Positions 15,695 through 22,799 of a stretch of 32,630 nt of DNA are shown here, piece by piece (the first letter of the stretch is position 1; each line of letters opens with the position of its first letter). The notes under the pieces were generated by a model. That model saw only the letters and a program-made list of their open reading frames with translations. It did not search any database and was not told the DNA's origin. The stretch is taken from positions 1 to 32,630 of the forward strand of contig JAPSLU010000023.1 of NCBI GenBank assembly GCA_031180405.1. The letters are read 5' to 3'. This DNA is from Bacillus sp. (in: firmicutes). Lineage in GTDB: Bacteria; Bacillota; Bacilli; Bacillales; Bacillaceae. The position numbers and the translations under genes were made by a program.

Positions 15695-17023
15695 CTAGAT
15701 AGTCTGCAAACCTGCCTGATTTAAAAAATTCCACGGCTTATTATAGTGTGGCTGGAAGAAGAAATCAACAAAACCCAATTCATCCATTGTCATGTTATTT
15801 TGGATACACACAGATAACGTATTAATAGATTGTGTCACATCAACCTTTGACATGACTTGTGCTCCTACGATGCGTTTAGTGTCTTCCTCATATACTACTT
15901 TTAAAGTAATGTCTTCAAATGTGGGCATGAATTCTGGACGGTCATGCTCTAAGATTGTGATACTTTTCACATTCAAACCCATACGAAGAGCTGAGGTTTC
16001 GGTTAGACCGGTCGCTGCAATGTTTCGATCATAGATTTTAATTCCAGATGTCCCCTGTGTTCCCATATATCGAATGGTTGGTTTCAGTATGTTTTTCGCA
16101 ACCAATGTTCCCATCCTCACTGCATTAGTAGCAAGTGGAATATACGCAGATTCACCTGTTGGATTGTAGCGAATCGCACAGCTATCACCTGCAGCATACA
16201 CATCTTTATTACTTGTTCTCATATAATCATCTACTTTAATAGCACCATTATCAAGCATTTCTATTTGACCTTTTACTAAATGTGTATTTGGCTGGAATCC
16301 AATACATAGAATCACAAGCTCTGCTTCATACGTCCCTTTTGTTGTTTCAACAGCATCTAACTCCCCATCATTTCCGACAAAACGAGTCACTGTTTCACCT
16401 AATGCTAGTTTTACACCTCGATCCTGAAAGTCCTGTTCAACCACATCTGTAAATGATCTATCTAAATATTTACTTAAAATTCGCTCTTCTCCGTCAATAA
16501 GGGTAACTTTTTTACCACTCATTTCAAATGCTTCAACTAATTCAATTCCTATATAACCTGCACCAACAACGACAATATTTTGGACATCTTTTGCTTTTTG
16601 AATAATTGTGTTAGCGTGATGAAAATTCTTACATAAAAGTACATTTTCCATTTCAATGCCTTCAATTTTAGGTATAAGCGGCCAAGATCCTGTTGTTAAT
16701 ACTAATTTATCAAAAGTATCGTGTACAATTGTATTTGTCATAAGATTTTTTGCAGTAATTGTTTTATCTTCAACATTAATATCATTTACTTCATGCATCA
16801 ACTTCATAGTAACACCAAGTTTTGTTAATTCTTCAGGAGTACAATAAAATAAACCATTCGGATCCTCAACTACTCCACTTACATGTAAGGCTATACCGCA
16901 AGATAGAAAAGAGATATTGTCATTTTTTTCGTAAACAGTGATTTTTGCGTCTGGGTATAGTTTTACCATATTCGAAACAGCTGCTGTTCCTGCGTGTGTA
17001 CATCCAATAACAGCAATCTTCAT
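15695..17023 (-). CDS. nox: NADH oxidase, FAD-dependent (probably water-forming)
   Basis: 442 residues. The N-terminal FAD site is IGCTHAGTAA with H10, the redox-active cysteine is C42 (FLSCGI), the NAD-binding fold is VVVGAGYIGIEL, the second FAD motif is VYAAGDSCA, and a dimerisation domain follows. H10 and C42 match the NADH oxidase/NADH peroxidase group of the disulfide-reductase family, where C42 cycles as a sulfenic acid. The protein reoxidises NADH with O2. CoA-disulfide reductase is the main alternative, since it shares the cysteine. AGGAGG lies 8 nt before the ATG. Three Rex boxes around the promoter fit an NADH-consuming enzyme, with induction when NADH/NAD+ is high. Confidence 0.88.
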   Translation of the reverse strand: MKIAVIGCTHAGTAAVSNMVKLYPDAKITVYEKNDNISFLSCGIALHVSGVVEDPNGLFYCTPEELTKLGVTMKLMHEVNDINVEDKTITAKNLMTNTIVHDTFDKLVLTTGSWPLIPKIEGIEMENVLLCKNFHHANTIIQKAKDVQNIVVVGAGYIGIELVEAFEMSGKKVTLIDGEERILSKYLDRSFTDVVEQDFQDRGVKLALGETVTRFVGNDGELDAVETTKGTYEAELVILCIGFQPNTHLVKGQIEMLDNGAIKVDDYMRTSNKDVYAAGDSCAIRYNPTGESAYIPLATNAVRMGTLVAKNILKPTIRYMGTQGTSGIKIYDRNIAATGLTETSALRMGLNVKSITILEHDRPEFMPTFEDITLKVVYEEDTKRIVGAQVMSKVDVTQSINTLSVCIQNNMTMDELGFVDFFFQPHYNKPWNFLNQAGLQTI

Positions 17024-17062
17024 GTAAAATTCCTCCTATGAAATTCGAATTGTCCATAATGT

Positions 17063-17080
17063 TTGTGAAGTGTTTCACAT
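17063..17080. promoter_or_regulatory. Rex box 1 (nox)
   Basis: TTGTGAAGTGTTTCACAT is an inverted repeat matching the Rex consensus TTGTGAANNNNTTCACAA except for the last base. It lies downstream of the nox -10 on the minus strand, at about +31 to +48. Confidence 0.8.
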
Positions 17081-17084
17081 GCAT

Positions 17085-17102
17085 TTGTGAATAATTTCAC
17101 AA
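17085..17102. promoter_or_regulatory. Rex box 2 (nox)
   Basis: TTGTGAATAATTTCACAA is a perfect Rex consensus. Its centre is 22 bp (two helical turns) from the centre of box 1, and it covers about +10 to +27 of the nox transcript. Confidence 0.9.
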
Positions 17103-17117
17103 TCACTTGATGACTTT

Positions 17118-17146
17118 ATTATAATGCACTTATTTTAAAAACTCAA
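17118..17146 (-). promoter_or_regulatory. nox promoter
   Basis: On the minus strand, TTGAGT (17146-17141) and TATAAT (17123-17118) are separated by 17 bp. The promoter is bracketed by Rex boxes on both sides. Confidence 0.75.
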
Positions 17147-17152
17147 TACTCT

Positions 17153-17170
17153 TTGTGAAGTTTTTCACAA
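17153..17170. promoter_or_regulatory. Rex box 3 (nox)
   Basis: TTGTGAAGTTTTTCACAA is a perfect Rex consensus. It lies just upstream of the nox -35 box, 68 bp centre-to-centre from box 2. Confidence 0.9.
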
Positions 17171-17179
17171 AATAATACC

Positions 17180-17222
17180 AAATAGGTATGAGCCCTTTTC
17201 CTAACCTAGCTCACACCTATTT
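17180..17222 (-). terminator. Terminator after the MutS2-like gene
   Basis: AAATAGGTATGAGC (17180-17193) pairs with GCTCACACCTATTT (17209-17222) with a single mismatch. It begins directly after the MutS2-like stop codon. The T-tract on the minus strand is interrupted, so efficiency may be partial. Confidence 0.65.
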
Positions 17223-17224
17223 TT

Positions 17225-19117
17225 CTATTTTTCCTCTTGTTCGATTACTAATCCATCAACATGCTTTCGATTCATTAATTTCTTCTTTTTCCTAACATCC
17301 TTCGCATCGAAAACTTGATCTAAGTCATATTCCTCAGGATATAATTCCTCAGCTAGAATAAAAGGTTTTATACGTTTATGATTAAGAGTCAATTTTTCTC
17401 CTTTCACAACTAGCTTCAATTCTCCCATTGGATTTACAGTTGTTTCCACGATGCCCTTTGTTTGCAGGTGTGGGATCCAAACCGCATCACCTACTTGATA
17501 GGCCTGGATCTGCTTATTATCTTTTCTATCTTCCTTTTTTCTTAGTCTTTCTCTTTCATTAATTGCCGGAATGAAATTTGTTTCCACATTTGGTTTTTGG
17601 TAGGAAATTTCCTTAGCTCGATGAATAATATCCAATGGCATTCCTAGTTTTTGTGCAATCGAGAATGCTTGACTGTCTCCACCTTTTCCGACAATAAGTT
17701 TATAAAGAGGTTGTAGTGTTTCGATGTCGAAATCCATTGAACCATTTTGAAATCCTGCTGCTTTTTCTGCAAAATCTTTTATTTCGCTATAATGAGTGGT
17801 AGCAACAAGCATTGCTCCTGAACGATATAAAGCTTCAAGTATCGAGATTGCTAAACCCATTCCTTCTCTCGGATCTGTCCCTGAACCAATCTCATCAAGG
17901 ATGACAAGTGTATCTTCACGTGAATAGCTTAAAATCTCAATGACATTTTTAATATGAGATGAAAATGTACTCAATGAATGCTCGATGCTTTGTTGATCAC
18001 CTATATCGACAAAGATATTTTTCACAATACAAAAGCTACTTTCAGGTTCTGCAGGTATATGAAGACCTGATTGAACCATCATGGCTAATAAGCCAATTGT
18101 TTTTATCGTAACCGTTTTTCCTCCTGTATTTGGCCAAGTAATAACTAAGGCCATATACTCTTTTCCTAACGTAATTGTTAAAGGAACAGCCGTCACACCT
18201 AACAAAGGATGTCTTGCATTGATAATCTGGAAACCTTGATTTGGTTGGAGCTTCACCTCGTTTCCACGCATTAATTTACTCAGCTTTGCCTTTGCAAAAA
18301 TGAAATCATACGAAACCATTCCTTCTATATTAATAAGAAGCTCGTGCTTATAAGCTGCAGTCAAATCTGTTAATTGCCCCAAGATCTTTTGAATTTCCAG
18401 CTCCTCTTCTACTTTTAAATATGCAAGCTCATCTTGTAGTTTATTTAAATCCTGTGGTTCCATAAAGACGGTTTGCCCACTTGAAGATTGATCAATAATT
18501 GTTCCAGGGAATTTACGTTTGTATTCATTTTTCACTGGTACAACATATCTTCCATTTCGGACACTAATTACTTGGTCTTGGAGATAAAACGCAGATGTCT
18601 TCATAATTTGTGCAAGCTTTGTTTTAATTTTTTCATCAAGAGTAGCCAATTTGCTTCTTATTTTGGATAAACCTCTACTTGCATAATCATCCACTTGATT
18701 ATTGCGAATACATCGTGTTATTTCTTCTGTAAGATCTGTTAGCTCGTATAGAGAATAAGCATAAGAGCTCACGATTGGCGCGTGATATTCTTGTTTAATC
18801 ATAAACTTTTTAATTTTTTTCACACTGTCCAAAAATACTCCTAAAAACTCAAATTGATCTGGAGTAGGCAGATATCCTTTGTCAACAAGTGTAACGATTT
18901 GTTCAACTCCATGAAGAGAGTGTACCGGAATACTTGAGGATTTCTCGATAATTTTACATGCTTCAGTTGTCTCATTTAGCCACCTTTTAATTTTTCTTTC
19001 ATCCTGGATTGGTAAAAGGTTACGTGCTCTATGTTTTGCCGCTTCACTCATTGCATAATCGCTAAGTAATGCTAAAACTTTATTAAATTCTAAACTTTCG
19101 ATTGTTTTCTTGTTCAA
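17225..19117 (-). CDS. MutS2-like ATPase without Smr domain
   Basis: 630 residues from a TTG start at 19117 (MNKKTIESLEF), chosen because GGAGG lies 8 nt before it. A TTG at 19132 in the same frame has no SD. The N-terminal core and lever domains resemble MutS2. The MutS ATPase domain has a Walker A of W-P-N-T-G-G-K-T (W328 where GPNTGGKT is expected), Walker B TLVILDEIGSGTDP and the TTHYSEIKDF segment. A KOW-like module follows (YQVGDAVWIPHLQTKGIV). Canonical MutS2 is about 785 residues. This one lacks the C-terminal Smr nuclease domain and most of the coiled clamp insertion. B. subtilis MutS2 (RqcU) is known to bind and rescue collided ribosomes. A ribosome-directed role here is an inference, strengthened by the attenuator-like leader. 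A diverged mismatch/recombination role is the alternative. Confidence 0.82.
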   Translation of the reverse strand: MNKKTIESLEFNKVLALLSDYAMSEAAKHRARNLLPIQDERKIKRWLNETTEACKIIEKSSSIPVHSLHGVEQIVTLVDKGYLPTPDQFEFLGVFLDSVKKIKKFMIKQEYHAPIVSSYAYSLYELTDLTEEITRCIRNNQVDDYASRGLSKIRSKLATLDEKIKTKLAQIMKTSAFYLQDQVISVRNGRYVVPVKNEYKRKFPGTIIDQSSSGQTVFMEPQDLNKLQDELAYLKVEEELEIQKILGQLTDLTAAYKHELLINIEGMVSYDFIFAKAKLSKLMRGNEVKLQPNQGFQIINARHPLLGVTAVPLTITLGKEYMALVITWPNTGGKTVTIKTIGLLAMMVQSGLHIPAEPESSFCIVKNIFVDIGDQQSIEHSLSTFSSHIKNVIEILSYSREDTLVILDEIGSGTDPREGMGLAISILEALYRSGAMLVATTHYSEIKDFAEKAAGFQNGSMDFDIETLQPLYKLIVGKGGDSQAFSIAQKLGMPLDIIHRAKEISYQKPNVETNFIPAINERERLRKKEDRKDNKQIQAYQVGDAVWIPHLQTKGIVETTVNPMGELKLVVKGEKLTLNHKRIKPFILAEELYPEEYDLDQVFDAKDVRKKKKLMNRKHVDGLVIEQEEK

Positions 19118-19149
19118 TGTTTGAACCTCCAAATGTATTTTTTAAAGAC

Positions 19150-19196
19150 CAAAATATCCACAGTTCAAGGCATTTTATAAGTTTCCTAAAACGGCA
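19150..19196 (-). repeat. Fragment of the dispersed repeat (end module)
   Basis: TATCCACAGTTCAA, then ATTTTATAA and TTTCCTAAA, correspond block by block to the right end of the full copy at 25161-25206. In both places this module directly abuts a terminator hairpin, so it may be a recurrent companion of terminators. Here it separates the second leader terminator from the MutS2-like start. Confidence 0.65.
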
Positions 19197-19269
19197 AAAA
19201 AAGAGGTGACGAACAATGGCTGTTCATCACCTCTTTTAGACCTTCACAAGCTCTTTGATACACATTCAT
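19186..19269 (-). CDS. Short leader ORF 2 (27 aa)
   Basis: The ORF runs from ATG at 19269 to TAG at 19186 and begins MNVYQRACEGLKEVM. AGGGGA stands 6 nt before the ATG, a strong ribosome site. The reading frame runs straight through the second terminator hairpin (19199-19237), so translating ribosomes would unwind or mask it. I recognise no protein family. It could be a regulatory ORF of the leader, or the first codons of a lost gene. Confidence 0.4.
   Translation of the reverse strand: MNVYQRACEGLKEVMNSHCSSPLFLPF
19193..19237 (-). terminator. Leader terminator T2
   Basis: AAAAGAGGTGA and GAACA pair with TGTTC and TCACCTCTTTT (one mismatch; arms 19199-19215 and 19221-19237), with a 5-nt loop. 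On the minus strand seven T follow. It lies 76 bp before the MutS2-like start and inside leader ORF 2. Confidence 0.85.
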
Positions 19270-19310
19270 ACAAATTCCCCTCTATGGGTCAGTCATATGA
19301 ACGTGGATAC

Positions 19311-19337
19311 AAAAAAACCGTACTTAAACAAGCACGG
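19311..19337 (-). terminator. Leader terminator T1 (attenuator)
   Basis: On the minus strand CCGTGCTT-gttt-AAGTACGG (19337-19318, one mismatch) is followed by seven T (19317-19311). It ends the first section of the leader, about 200 nt from the predicted start of transcription. Confidence 0.8.
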
Positions 19338-19386
19338 ATTTTCCCCACGAGCACTATGCAAGAAGATCGCAAATTGTGTACGATTA

Positions 19387-19507
19387 CCGTTTTGTTCTTA
19401 ACCGTCCACATAAACACACTTAAATAAACCTTCAAAAATAAAAGTTTTTTAAGCTGATTCATGCAGATGAAGTATTTACTTCGTTAGTTAAGAACAGAAA
19501 CCCTCAC
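19387..19507 (-). promoter_or_regulatory. Attenuator switch: leader peptide, anti-antiterminator and antiterminator
   Basis: The 3' end of the leader-peptide codons (GTTCTTAAC, 19495-19487) is perfectly complementary to GTTAAGAAC (19402-19394). The 3' half of that second segment and the next bases (AACAAAACGG, 19396-19387) can pair instead with the 5' side of T1 (CCGT then TTGTT). The two pairings share bases and exclude each other. If a ribosome stalls near the end of the leader peptide it covers GTTCTTAAC, frees the second segment and prevents T1. Without stalling T1 forms. Base-pairing is seen in the sequence; the switching is inferred. Confidence 0.6.
19484..19507 (-). CDS. Leader peptide MRVSVLN (7 aa)
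   Basis: GTG start at 19507, TAA stop at 19484. AGGAG lies 9 nt upstream. An ATG three codons further up is in frame but abuts the SD, so GTG is preferred. Position, size and overlap with the pairing segment fit a regulatory uORF of the kind found ahead of inducible antibiotic-resistance genes. I do not know this peptide. Confidence 0.55.
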   Translation of the reverse strand: MRVSVLN

Positions 19508-19538
19508 AAAACACATCTCCTAAACTGTAATTACCTTT

Positions 19539-19568
19539 AAAATACCAGATTTTGGAACGAATTGTCAA
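19539..19568 (-). promoter_or_regulatory. Promoter of the MutS2-like leader
   Basis: On the minus strand a consensus TTGACA (19568-19563), an 18-bp spacer and TATTTT (19544-19539) with an extended TGG just before it. It begins 17 bp after the stop of the upstream acetyltransferase gene. Confidence 0.7.
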
Positions 19569-19584
19569 TATGAAAACTAATATT

Positions 19585-20295
19585 TCAAAACCCATTTCTT
19601 ATATCAGTAATACTCTTACCACCTAGAAACGCATGCCCTATCTTTAGTGTCAAGATTGTTTCAAAACCCGATTTCTTATAGACCTTCTCAACTCTTTCAC
19701 TAATAGGGAGCACCCAAAACCGTTCAATATGTTTCTTTTCTATATCCTCTTGGATATGATGAATAAGCTGTCCAATAAGTCCTTTCCCTCTATACCTTTC
19801 TATTGTAGCTACACTTTCCAATCTTGCATCTTGTTTATATAAAAATTCTTTAAAAGCCTGTTCACGAATAGCCCCGCCAAGCTCTTGAATTTGGCACTCA
19901 ATATCAATAGCAGCCTGCATATTTTCAGACGTTACTGCTTCAATTGTAACAAGTGGCTGGCGTACAATTTCTATCTTTTGTTTCAATAATTGAACAGGAG
20001 ATTCAAATTCTTCAAAGTCAAATCCATTCCTCTTTAAAGCTTTAACAAATCCCTGGTGTCCATCGTAATTTGAGAGATAAAATCTTGGCGTTATATTTTT
20101 CTGTTGATAAAAAACAATAACTTCGTTGATGATCTCTTCGACATTTCCATTGTACGATGAAAGATATGCATGATTTGCATCATAATAATTTGGTTGATTT
20201 TCATTATAAAAAAGATATCCCCAATTTGTTTCTACCTTTGTGGAGAACGATGAAACATAGGCGATATCTAGTGCTTCAATATAGTCTTCAATCAT
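19585..20295 (-). CDS. GNAT-family acetyltransferase with a shortened core
   Basis: 236 residues. The N-terminal half (1-110) is a GNAT-like extension. The C-terminal half has the acetyl-CoA loop in SVATIERYRGKGLIGQLI (about 161-177) and the end motif EKVYKKSGFE. Just before the loop, FLYK (151-154) is joined directly to QDARLESVAT. Related proteins usually have about 20-25 residues here, forming the beta-4 hairpin that contacts the substrate, so an in-frame deletion is likely. The gene may therefore be impaired despite an open frame. The SD is a GGGGGAAA stretch before the ATG. There is no terminator between its stop and the leader promoter of the MutS2-like gene, so read-through into T1 is expected. 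Confidence 0.75.
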   Translation of the reverse strand: MIEDYIEALDIAYVSSFSTKVETNWGYLFYNENQPNYYDANHAYLSSYNGNVEEIINEVIVFYQQKNITPRFYLSNYDGHQGFVKALKRNGFDFEEFESPVQLLKQKIEIVRQPLVTIEAVTSENMQAAIDIECQIQELGGAIREQAFKEFLYKQDARLESVATIERYRGKGLIGQLIHHIQEDIEKKHIERFWVLPISERVEKVYKKSGFETILTLKIGHAFLGGKSITDIRNGF

Positions 20296-20395
20296 TCTAT
20301 TTCCCCCGCTCTTGGAATTTCCTTATCAATACCAATCATATCAGGAAATCATTGGATAACCCACTTAATTGATGTAAAAGGAAAAAGGGTGGTTA

Positions 20396-20429
20396 TTTTC
20401 TCTGTTTTTTCACTCAATCATGGTAAAAT
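20396..20429 (+). promoter_or_regulatory. Promoter and direct-repeat operator of the two-component operon
   Basis: TTTTCTCT (20396-20403) and TTTTCACT (20407-20414) are 11 bp apart, start to start. The second repeat begins 17 bp before an extended -10, TGGTAAAAT (20421-20429). The same repeat, spacing and distance recur ahead of the PspA operon at 22720. Likely the binding site of the regulator encoded just downstream (autoregulation). Confidence 0.6.
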
Positions 20430-20462
20430 ACGTTAAAATACTGTCTGGAAAGGGGTTTACCT

Positions 20463-21137
20463 ATGAATATCTTATTAGCTGAAGATGATTTAAAGCTTGG
20501 TGAGCTTATTACATATATGTTAGTAAAAAAGGGAAAATATCATGTCGATTGGGTAAAAACTGGTGATGATGCCTATGAATATGCCATTGCTTCTCATTAT
20601 GATGTAATAATTATGGATTGGATGATGCCTGAAGGTGACGGAATTGAGATTTGCAAAAAATTAAGAAATGAACGCTATGGGGGAGCAATCTTAATGCTAA
20701 CGGCTAAAGATGCCATTCAAGATCGAGTAGTTGGGTTAGACTCTGGAGCAGATGATTACCTTGTTAAACCATTTGAAATTGATGAGCTGTTAGCAAGATT
20801 AAGAGCATTAGGACGCCGAAACTTTTCACCAATTCGTGAAGATGTTCTAAAAGTAGAGGAAGTAACGATTAACCGTACAAGCCAAACTATTGAATTAACT
20901 GAGCAAATCATACAGTTAACCCCCAGAGAATATCAACTGCTTGATTTACTTGTTCAAAATAAGGGTCAAGTTCTGACAAGGGACATTATTTATGATCGAA
21001 TCTGGGGAACTGAAACTGACGTGTCCTATAAAACGATTGATGCCACTGTGAAGTTACTTCGAAAAAAGCTTGCCATTTTTGACAAAGAGAATTGGCTTCA
21101 TAGCATAAGGGGAGTTGGATACAAGCTTGAAACGTAA
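20463..21137 (+). CDS. OmpR-family response regulator
   Basis: 224 residues. The receiver has D8/D9, phospho-acceptor D52 (VIIMDWMMPEGDG), T in MLTAKD and K in LVKPFE. The C-terminal winged helix is typical (LTPREYQLLDLL, TRDIIYDRIWG, HSIRGVGYKLE). AAAGGGG precedes the ATG at 8 nt. It overlaps the start of the histidine kinase gene. The target promoters are probably its own and that of the membrane protein/PspA operon 1.6 kb downstream, as both share the same direct repeat. I cannot match it to a named B. subtilis system with confidence. Confidence 0.9.
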   Translation: MNILLAEDDLKLGELITYMLVKKGKYHVDWVKTGDDAYEYAIASHYDVIIMDWMMPEGDGIEICKKLRNERYGGAILMLTAKDAIQDRVVGLDSGADDYLVKPFEIDELLARLRALGRRNFSPIREDVLKVEEVTINRTSQTIELTEQIIQLTPREYQLLDLLVQNKGQVLTRDIIYDRIWGTETDVSYKTIDATVKLLRKKLAIFDKENWLHSIRGVGYKLET

Positions 21138-22485
21138 AAAGTCAGATCTTTTTGTTAAAACACAAAAAAGCTTAACAGGTAAATACAGTTCACTAATTCT
21201 CTTGTTTTTATTTCTTTTTATTTCACTCCTTTACGCTATTGCCTATTTTTGGTTTACCTCAGCTGAAAAAAATGAACTAATGAAAATGGCAAAAAACGAA
21301 ACTAACTCAGTTGAACAGCTTTTAGAGGATTTTCGTGTTCGAAAGCATGAACCGCAATTCTTTACAGGTAATAGTAACCAGCTCTTTTATTATGTAGTTA
21401 ATTCCCATGGAGAACTCATATTACAAACAGAACAGCTGTCACTATTTAAAGGAGAGTTTCTTCAGTTAATTGCTGAATGGACACCAGCAAAAGAACAAAT
21501 TCGCACGGAAGATGTTAAGATCCACCAGGATAAGATTCTTAAACATAAAAAAGAAGATCAATTTTCAGCGTATATCCCAAAAGAGCAAGATTTAACGATT
21601 ATGATGATTGCTCAACCAATATACGACCGAAATCAGCTAATTGGCTATCTTTACTTAGGTCAGGACATTACGGATATTTCAGAGCTATTACGCGGACTTT
21701 TTATTATTCTCCTTATTATGATGGTCGTTTTTTCAATTATTGCCTATTCCTTTAGTTCGGTCATGTCCAAACGGGCGATGGTTCCAATTAGACAGGCTTT
21801 TAAGCGACAGCAGGAATTCGTTGCTGATGCCTCACATGAGCTTAGAACCCCGCTAAGTGTAATGCTGTCTTCGATCGAGATACTTGAGATGGAAAAAGAT
21901 CAGCTAAGTGAAATGCCAGCTAGAATGGTAGATAACGTAAAAGAAGAAGTAAAAAGGATGACAGGATTAGTTGGAGATTTGCTTACACTTGCTAGGTCTG
22001 ACACCGACGATCCGCAGCATATTAGTTTTGAAAGAATTGATTTTCATTCTGTTGCCGAAAAAGCTGCCCATTCCTTTGAACCACATGCTCTTGAAAAGAA
22101 AATTCAGCTTGATTTTGAGGTTCATCCTCCGGTTATTGTTTTTGGCCAAAAAGAGCGTCTAACCCAGTTGCTTTACATTCTACTTGATAATGCCATTAAA
22201 TACTCTCGTGAAGATGGTGTCGTAACATTAGCGGTTTGGAAAGAAAAAGATGATGCTTTCATTTCAGTTTCTGATTCTGGTATCGGCATAGGTGAAAAAG
22301 ACCTACCATACATCTTTGAGAGATTTTATCGAGTCGACCGCGCAAGAACACGACAAAATGGCGGACATGGACTAGGTCTTTCAATTGCCAAATGGATAGT
22401 TGATATCCATGGTGGCAGGCTTACTGTAGAAAGTAAATTAGATATAGGGAGTACATTTTTAGTAAAATTACCTCAAAAAAGATAA
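21127..22485 (+). CDS. Membrane sensor histidine kinase
   Basis: 452 residues from TTG 21127 (MKRKKSDLFVKTQKS), 12 nt after AAGGGGAG. TTG 21115 abuts the SD and is less likely. TM1 lies at about 21-43, an extracytoplasmic sensor segment follows, TM2 is at about 192-216, and then, without a clear HAMP domain, HisKA has H237 (EFVADASHELRTPLSVMLSS). HATPase_c has LLDNAIKYS, the DSGIGIG box and GHGLGLSIAKWI. It overlaps the response regulator, so the two form a coupled two-component pair. The signal is unknown, and the neighbouring PspA gene points to envelope stress. Confidence 0.88.
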   Translation: MKRKKSDLFVKTQKSLTGKYSSLILLFLFLFISLLYAIAYFWFTSAEKNELMKMAKNETNSVEQLLEDFRVRKHEPQFFTGNSNQLFYYVVNSHGELILQTEQLSLFKGEFLQLIAEWTPAKEQIRTEDVKIHQDKILKHKKEDQFSAYIPKEQDLTIMMIAQPIYDRNQLIGYLYLGQDITDISELLRGLFIILLIMMVVFSIIAYSFSSVMSKRAMVPIRQAFKRQQEFVADASHELRTPLSVMLSSIEILEMEKDQLSEMPARMVDNVKEEVKRMTGLVGDLLTLARSDTDDPQHISFERIDFHSVAEKAAHSFEPHALEKKIQLDFEVHPPVIVFGQKERLTQLLYILLDNAIKYSREDGVVTLAVWKEKDDAFISVSDSGIGIGEKDLPYIFERFYRVDRARTRQNGGHGLGLSIAKWIVDIHGGRLTVESKLDIGSTFLVKLPQKR

Positions 22486-22486
22486 C

Positions 22487-22519
22487 TTGCAGGGCAAAAT
22501 GCTCTGCAATTTTTTTTTT
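22487..22519 (+). terminator. Terminator of the two-component operon
   Basis: TTGCAGGGCA (22487-22496) pairs with TGCTCTGCAA (22500-22509), with one G/T pair and a 3-nt loop, followed by ten T. Confidence 0.95.
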
Positions 22520-22719
22520 GTAGTGCGGACAGAACATCCAATTTCTGTAGTTATTCTCTTTTTCTCTTAAATTTATTTTTCATTTCTGAAACTTATTTAC
22601 CTATTATTCTTATTTATTTTCGATTATGAAAATATATTTTCTATTTTGCAATTTCCGTCAAAATTCGAGCATTATTGCCTCCTCCACTTACCTTATAAGA
22701 TTTTCCCTCCTCTTTCAAT

Positions 22720-22753
22720 TTTTCACCGTCTTTTCACCAAATTCTTGTACATT
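22720..22753 (+). promoter_or_regulatory. Promoter and direct-repeat operator of the membrane protein/PspA operon
   Basis: TTTTCACC (22720-22727) and TTTTCACC (22731-22738) are identical and 11 bp apart. The second begins 17 bp before TACATT (22748-22753). This copies the layout at 20396. The 200 bp before it are AT-rich with no gene or other signal that I can see. Confidence 0.6.
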
Positions 22754-22799
22754 AGTATTCATAGAAACGCAAGACACATAAGGAGGAGGTGAAGCAATA

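Noticed and set aside
19311-19533. T-box leader
   Set aside because: No specifier loop or AGGGTGGNACCGCG-like antiterminator bulge; the terminator and pairings fit uORF-based attenuation better.
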